From positions 186,001-250,000 of the forward strand of contig CAVRXU010000002.1 in assembly GCA_963725155.1 (NCBI GenBank): a stretch of DNA of 64,000 nucleotides. The letters run 5' to 3'. Each line of letters opens with the position of its first letter. Positions within the stretch are counted from its first letter, which is position 1. The DNA is from DATDAH01 sp963725155. Its GTDB lineage: Bacteria > Actinomycetota > Acidimicrobiia > Acidimicrobiales > DATDAH01. This document shows positions 60,313-64,000 of the stretch, one piece after another. The notes beneath the pieces were generated by a model, which worked only from the letters and a program-made list of their open reading frames with translations, was not told the DNA's origin and ran no database searches. Position numbers and translations under genes: made by a program.

Positions 60313-61026
60313 ATGGCCGATGACCGCCTTTACTTCCGTCAGCTGCTCGCCGGGCGGGACTTCGCCACCACGGATCCCGTCGCCCGTCAAATGGTCAACT
60401 TCGTCTACCTGATCGGTGACCGGGAGGCCGGAGAGGCCGTCGTCATCGATCCCGCCTATGGCATCAAGGACCTGCTCGGGATCCTCGATGAGGACGGCAT
60501 GACGCTGACCGGCGCCCTCGCCACCCACTACCACCCGGACCACGTCGGCGGGGAGATGGCCGGCTACTCGATCGCCGGAGTCGCCGAGCTCCTCCGCCTG
60601 CGCCCCGTCCCCATCCACGTCCAGGTCGACGAGGCCGAGTGGGTCAAGCGGGTGACCGGCGCGGATGACAGCGACCTGGTCACCCACGCCAGCGGCGACG
60701 TCGTCCAGGCGGGGGCCATCCCCATCGAGCTCATCCACACGCCGGGACACACCCCGGGCAGCCAGTGCTTCCTGGTCGACAACCGCCTGGTGGCCGGCGA
60801 CACCCTCTTCCTCGACGGCTGCGGCCGGACCGACCTCCCCGGCGGCGACCCCCGGGCCCTCTACGAGAGCATCACCCAGAGGCTGGCGAAGGTCCCCGAC
60901 GACGCCACCCTCTTCCCCGGCCACCTCTACTCGCCGGAGCCCTCTCAGTCGATGGGCGAAACCCGTCAGTTCAACTTCGTCTTCAAGCCCAAGACGGAGG
61001 AGCAGTGGCTGGCGATGTTCGGCTAG
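60313..61026 (+). CDS. Metallo-beta-lactamase-fold hydrolase (glyoxalase II/persulfide dioxygenase-like)
   Basis: 237 residues. Metal motif THYHPDHVGG, later ligands in HTPGHTPGSQCF, AGDTLFLDGCGRTD and FPGHLY. The GCGRTDLPGGDP segment is typical of persulfide dioxygenase-like (ETHE1/Blh) proteins. It may act in sulfide or glutathione/mycothiol thioester metabolism; this is inferred from family. Confidence 0.87.
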   Translation: MADDRLYFRQLLAGRDFATTDPVARQMVNFVYLIGDREAGEAVVIDPAYGIKDLLGILDEDGMTLTGALATHYHPDHVGGEMAGYSIAGVAELLRLRPVPIHVQVDEAEWVKRVTGADDSDLVTHASGDVVQAGAIPIELIHTPGHTPGSQCFLVDNRLVAGDTLFLDGCGRTDLPGGDPRALYESITQRLAKVPDDATLFPGHLYSPEPSQSMGETRQFNFVFKPKTEEQWLAMFG

Positions 61027-61631
61027 CGGGGGGCGCGGACGAGGGCGGCGACCAGGAGCTCTGAGTAAGCCGTCAAGGCGTTCTCGTCGCGGCCGCTGAC
61101 GTCCTGGTTGACGATGAGGTAGAGCAGCGCCGAGCGCTTGACCACCGCCACCTCCCGCAGCTTCTCCTGCTCGTCGAGGAGGAGTCCGACGGTCTGCCTG
61201 CCCGTCTCCCGAGGCACGACCTGACCCCCTTCGGCGAACCCGGTGTCGGTGGCCAGGACATCCTCCAGGTGCTGCGGCCCACCGGACGCGGTGGTCGGGG
61301 CCAGGTAGGAGAGCACCAGCGCCGGGTCGGCGACGGACGGCCACGAACACGAGCCGGCGACGAACGCCGGGACGCCGCCTTCGGTCTCGGCCCCTTCAGC
61401 CGGTGCGGCCTCGCCCCTCCCGGCATCCTCCAGCACGGTGGCCAGCTCGGTGTCGTTCAGAAGGGCACAGACGTCGACCTCGGTCACCGCGCGCGGCGGC
61501 AGCGTCGTCGAGGTGCTCGATGGCGGCAGGGTGGTGGACGGCACGAGGGTGGTCGAGGCCGAGTCACTTCCTCCTGACGAGCATCCGGCAGCGAGGAGGA
61601 GGACCACCGCCCCGGCCGTGATCCGACGCAC
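61023..61631 (-). CDS. Secreted lipoprotein (DUF3558-like)
   Basis: 202 residues. Lipobox LLAAGC gives a lipidated cysteine at residue 17, then a Ser/Thr/Pro-rich linker and a globular domain (VDVCALLNDTELATVLEDAGRG; GSCSWPSVADPALVLSYL) resembling DUF3558 lipoproteins. The two cysteines could pair. The GTG start follows TAGCCT by 6 bases, so probably leaderless. Confidence 0.8.
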   Translation of the reverse strand: MRRITAGAVVLLLAAGCSSGGSDSASTTLVPSTTLPPSSTSTTLPPRAVTEVDVCALLNDTELATVLEDAGRGEAAPAEGAETEGGVPAFVAGSCSWPSVADPALVLSYLAPTTASGGPQHLEDVLATDTGFAEGGQVVPRETGRQTVGLLLDEQEKLREVAVVKRSALLYLIVNQDVSGRDENALTAYSELLVAALVRAPR

Positions 61632-61637
61632 CCGTCG

Positions 61638-61643
61638 AGGCTA
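61638..61643 (-). promoter_or_regulatory. -10 box of leaderless lipoprotein promoter
   Basis: TAGCCT on the minus strand, 6 bases before the GTG at 61631. Confidence 0.5.
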
Positions 61644-61656
61644 GGGGTGCGCGCTG

Positions 61657-61706
61657 GTTCTGGAACCTGAACCTCGCGGCCCACCACAAACGACAGGTTC
61701 CAGAAC
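61657..61706. repeat. Intergenic palindromic repeat, copy D
   Basis: 50 bases with the same 13-base arms as copy C and a matching centre in reverse orientation (GCGGCCCACCACA). It lies 8 bases after the gamma-glutamylcyclotransferase-like gene's stop, reading leftward. Confidence 0.8.
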
Positions 61707-61713
61707 GAAGGGG

Positions 61714-62301
61714 TCAGGCGCTGAGGGCGGCGGTCAGCTCCTCGCCGGTCCACTGGCCGGCCACGCCGGGGCGGTCGAGGAGATAGCCGACGGCGTCGGC
61801 GATGGTCAGCCCGTGGGCCTCGTGGAGGCCCGTGGTGATCTGCTCCAGGTAGGCCGGGGCGGGTCGGGCGCAGGTTGCCGGATCCAGTCGGTCCGGGCCG
61901 GTGAACGTCACCAGCGGGATGTCCCCGTGCCGACCGAGGCCGAGGATCATGTCGTAGCGCCCGGCACCGACGAGTCGGGCCTCGCCCTCCGCCAACGACT
62001 CAGGGTCCGTACCTGCTCCGTGGTCCGGGCCCGACTCCCGGGCGTGCAGGTCGTCCCATTGCGGCCGGGTCAGCAGCCACGCCCGGGCCAGCGTCGTCGT
62101 GGGGACGGTGGCGACGTGGTCGACGTAGGCCCGGCCACCGGTCCAGACCGTGGACGCACCGGCGAAGAACAGCGGGTGACCGATGGTCAGCGGCCGGTCG
62201 TCCCGCGGCGGCGAGGGGTCCGGGCCCCGGTCCAGGTAGTGCTGCAGGCGGGCCCGGCTGAGGTTCGAGCCGTACGCCACGTACCAGACGAGTTCGGCCA
62301 C
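61714..62301 (-). CDS. Gamma-glutamylcyclotransferase-like (AIG2/GGCT fold) protein
   Basis: 195 residues. VWYVAYGSNLSRARLQHYL is the GGCT-like signature loop YGSNL, and a beta-barrel continues with LFFAGASTVWTGGRAYV. The catalytic glutamate of true cyclotransferases is not clearly placed, so activity is unsure. The GTG at 62301 starts just before the first strand. Confidence 0.78.
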   Translation of the reverse strand: MAELVWYVAYGSNLSRARLQHYLDRGPDPSPPRDDRPLTIGHPLFFAGASTVWTGGRAYVDHVATVPTTTLARAWLLTRPQWDDLHARESGPDHGAGTDPESLAEGEARLVGAGRYDMILGLGRHGDIPLVTFTGPDRLDPATCARPAPAYLEQITTGLHEAHGLTIADAVGYLLDRPGVAGQWTGEELTAALSA

Positions 62302-62341
62302 AGCCCGTGTGGTAGCACCCCGGAGGACGAAAGGGGGACCC

Positions 62342-63613
62342 ATGGCCGACCTGTTGGCGCTGTCGGAGCGGGTCATCGACCACGGCGAGTACGCGGGACC
62401 TGGGTCGGTCAACCGGATCACGACCGAACTGTCGGAGGTGGCCGACGGGCTGGCGGTGGTCGAGTCCTTCTCCCACGTCGTGGCGTTCCGCACCGACGAG
62501 GGCCTCGTCCTCTTCGACACCAGCCTGGACAGCCTGGCCCCGGCCTGCCTGGCTTCGCTCCGGGGCTGGTCCGACGCCCCCGTCCGAGCGATCGTCTACA
62601 CCCATGGGCACCGCGATCACGCGGCCGGGACCCGCACCTACCTGGACGAAGCCGAGGCCCAGGGCGATCCCCGGCCGCAGATCGTCGGCCACGAGAACGT
62701 GGCCCACCGCTTCGATCGCTACGAGCTGACCGACGGCTACAACGCAATCATCAACGCCCGACAGTTCGGTGATCGGGGCAATCTGGGCCGAGCCGCCGGG
62801 GGCTTCTTCGCCGACTGGGTTCGACCCGATCGCAGCTACCGCTCCGAGGACACGCTGACCTACGGCGGCTCCGAGTTCGCGCTCCACCACGGCAAGGGCG
62901 AGACCGACGACCACACATGGACCTGGGTGCCCGAGCACCGCGCCGTCTGTGCCGGCGACTTCTTCATCTGGGTGTTTCCGAACGCCGGCAACCCCCAGAA
63001 GGCTCAGCGCTACCCGCGGGAGTGGGTGGACGCCCTCCGGGCGATGGCGGCTACGGATCCCGATCTCTTCCTCCCTGCGCACGGACTGCCGATCGCGGGA
63101 AAGGAGCGCATCCAGCGGGTGCTGTACGGCGTGGCCGACACTCTCGAAGCTCTGGTTCGCGAGGTCCTCGAGCGCATGAACGTGGGCCAGGCCCTGGACG
63201 CCATCGTCCACGAGGTGCGGGTGCCCCAGGCCGTCCTCGACCAGCCCTGGATGCAACCCGTCTACGACGAGCCCGAGTTCGTGGTCCGCAACATCTGGCG
63301 CCTCTACGGCGGCTGGTACGACGGCAATCCGGCTCGCCTCAAGCCGCCGCCCGACTCGGACCTGGCCCGAGAGGTGGCTGCCCTCGCCGGTGGGGTCGAC
63401 GCCCTCGTACGCCGGGTGAGCGAGTTGGCGGCCGCCGGTGACCTCCGCCTGGCCGCCCAGGTCGCGGAATGGGCCGTGCAGGCCGCACCGCAGGATGCCT
63501 CCGCCCACGGGGCCCGGGCCGAGATCTACGCCGCCCGACGGGCAGAGGAGCCGTCGCTCATGGCCAAGGGCATCTTCGGCGCCGCCGAACGCGAAAGCCG
63601 TCCCTCGGGCTGA
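62342..63613 (+). CDS. Alkyl sulfatase-type metallo-beta-lactamase hydrolase
   Basis: 423 residues. Di-zinc motif THGHRDHAAGTRTY, further ligands in HHGKGETDDHTW and CAGDFFIWVFPNAG, then an alkyl-sulfatase dimerisation-like helical domain (VRNIWRLYGGWYDGNPARLKPPP; AAQVAEWAVQAAPQ). Family members hydrolyse alkyl sulfates, but many actinobacterial ones are uncharacterised. GAAAGGGGG precedes the ATG. Confidence 0.88.
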   Translation: MADLLALSERVIDHGEYAGPGSVNRITTELSEVADGLAVVESFSHVVAFRTDEGLVLFDTSLDSLAPACLASLRGWSDAPVRAIVYTHGHRDHAAGTRTYLDEAEAQGDPRPQIVGHENVAHRFDRYELTDGYNAIINARQFGDRGNLGRAAGGFFADWVRPDRSYRSEDTLTYGGSEFALHHGKGETDDHTWTWVPEHRAVCAGDFFIWVFPNAGNPQKAQRYPREWVDALRAMAATDPDLFLPAHGLPIAGKERIQRVLYGVADTLEALVREVLERMNVGQALDAIVHEVRVPQAVLDQPWMQPVYDEPEFVVRNIWRLYGGWYDGNPARLKPPPDSDLAREVAALAGGVDALVRRVSELAAAGDLRLAAQVAEWAVQAAPQDASAHGARAEIYAARRAEEPSLMAKGIFGAAERESRPSG

Positions 63614-63663
63614 CGCGGACGGCCGGACCTTCTGCTCAAGTCCCCCTGGCAGATGCCGACCCT

Positions 63664-63675
63664 TGACCTAGGTCA
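63664..63675. promoter_or_regulatory. 12-bp palindrome before the DivIVA-like gene
   Basis: TGACCTAGGTCA, perfectly self-complementary, 27 bases before the start codon. It may be an operator. Confidence 0.3.
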
Positions 63676-63702
63676 TTCGACCTGATCCAGGAGACACGCA
63701 CC

Positions 63703-64000
63703 ATGTCCGACGCCATCGCACCCGTTCCGATCAGCGACGAGACCACTCGTCGGCTGTTCGGTGAGCCCAGCTTTCGGGTCACCAAGCGGGGCGGGTACGA
63801 CCCTGGTGACGTGGCCGAGTTCCTGGGCGGCCTGGGCAGCCAGATGCTCCACCTCATCGGTCGACTGCGCAAGGCCGAGTCCGATGTCGACGTCCTGACG
63901 ACCGAGCTGGACCACTGGCAGGCCCGAACCCGGGACGCCGAAGCGACCCGCGAGACATTCGAGCGCACCCTCGCCCTGGCCGAGGACACGGCCAACGCCA
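63703..64000 (+). CDS. DivIVA-like coiled-coil protein, partial
   Basis: The first 99 codons of a gene running off the window. FRVTKRGGYDPGDVAEFLGGL resembles the membrane-binding N-terminus of DivIVA/Wag31 proteins (F...RGYDP..V..FL). A long charged helix (LIGRLRKAESDVDVLTTELDHW) follows. CCAGGAGA precedes the ATG. DivIVA proteins mark curved membrane at poles or septa; a divergent paralog is also possible. Confidence 0.65.
   Translation, partial: MSDAIAPVPISDETTRRLFGEPSFRVTKRGGYDPGDVAEFLGGLGSQMLHLIGRLRKAESDVDVLTTELDHWQARTRDAEATRETFERTLALAEDTANA

Overview
The window reads as a very GC-rich actinobacterial chromosome. Evidence: frequent GTG starts, 4-base ATGA/GTGA stop-start overlaps, mycothiol-type DinB/TIGR03086 enzymes, an F420-type split-barrel protein, several probable leaderless promoters and a form I CO dehydrogenase. 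Acidimicrobiia or a related lineage is my guess. No rRNA, CRISPR array or transposase was seen. Three tRNA genes are present.

1-4.3 kb: end of an SRPBCC protein, then a GNAT/acyl-CoA ligase (Pat type) and an S2P metalloprotease on the minus strand. 4.5-16.5 kb: an aerobic CO dehydrogenase locus built as two converging operons. The plus-strand operon carries maturation genes (XdhC-YHS, MobA-like, second XdhC, CoxD-type MoxR ATPase, CoxE-type VWA protein) with three unstudied small proteins, one GIY-YIG-like. The minus-strand operon carries coxM, coxS and a coxL that has the form I AYRCSFR loop and is fused in frame to a CoxG domain. It is followed by four or five related small single-helix membrane proteins. 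CoxG is the factor that links the enzyme to membrane quinone, so the fusion plus the membrane-protein array suggests a tethered CO-to-quinone respiratory complex. This is the most interesting system in the window.

16.6-29.7 kb: mixed chromosomal genes, including a Bax-inhibitor protein, aldo/keto reductase, hydrolase, an ArsR/SRPBCC pair with a palindromic operator centred on the start codon, a STAS protein, phosphoribosyltransferase, FAD monooxygenase, sulfatase, a frameshifted Baeyer-Villiger monooxygenase and a GNAT.

29.9-46.5 kb: tandem integrative elements at a tRNA-Arg(ACG) gene. A 44-bp copy of the tRNA 3' half occurs three times. The first interval carries only a GH15 glycosidase, whose C-terminus is encoded by the att repeat. 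The second (14.4 kb) carries a stress module (USP, HdeD, DUF1003, PAP2, DAG kinase and a large LuxR regulator), a meta-cleavage aromatic operon with a broken TetR, and xis/int. Two stress operons share a 23-bp promoter motif at identical distance from the -10. Paired integrase arm-type sites lie inside both ends.

46.5-64 kb: housekeeping and accessory chromosome: acyl-CoA dehydrogenase, PPK2, a PIN/Phd toxin-antitoxin pair, tRNA-Ser(GCT), two secreted proteins beside a NarL-type two-component system, tRNA-Ser(TGA), pheA, larB/larC, desaturase, PaaX regulator, two metallo-beta-lactamase-fold hydrolases, a lipoprotein and the start of a DivIVA-like gene. Four short palindromes of one repeat family lie between genes at 10.1, 58.4, 60.2 and 61.7 kb.
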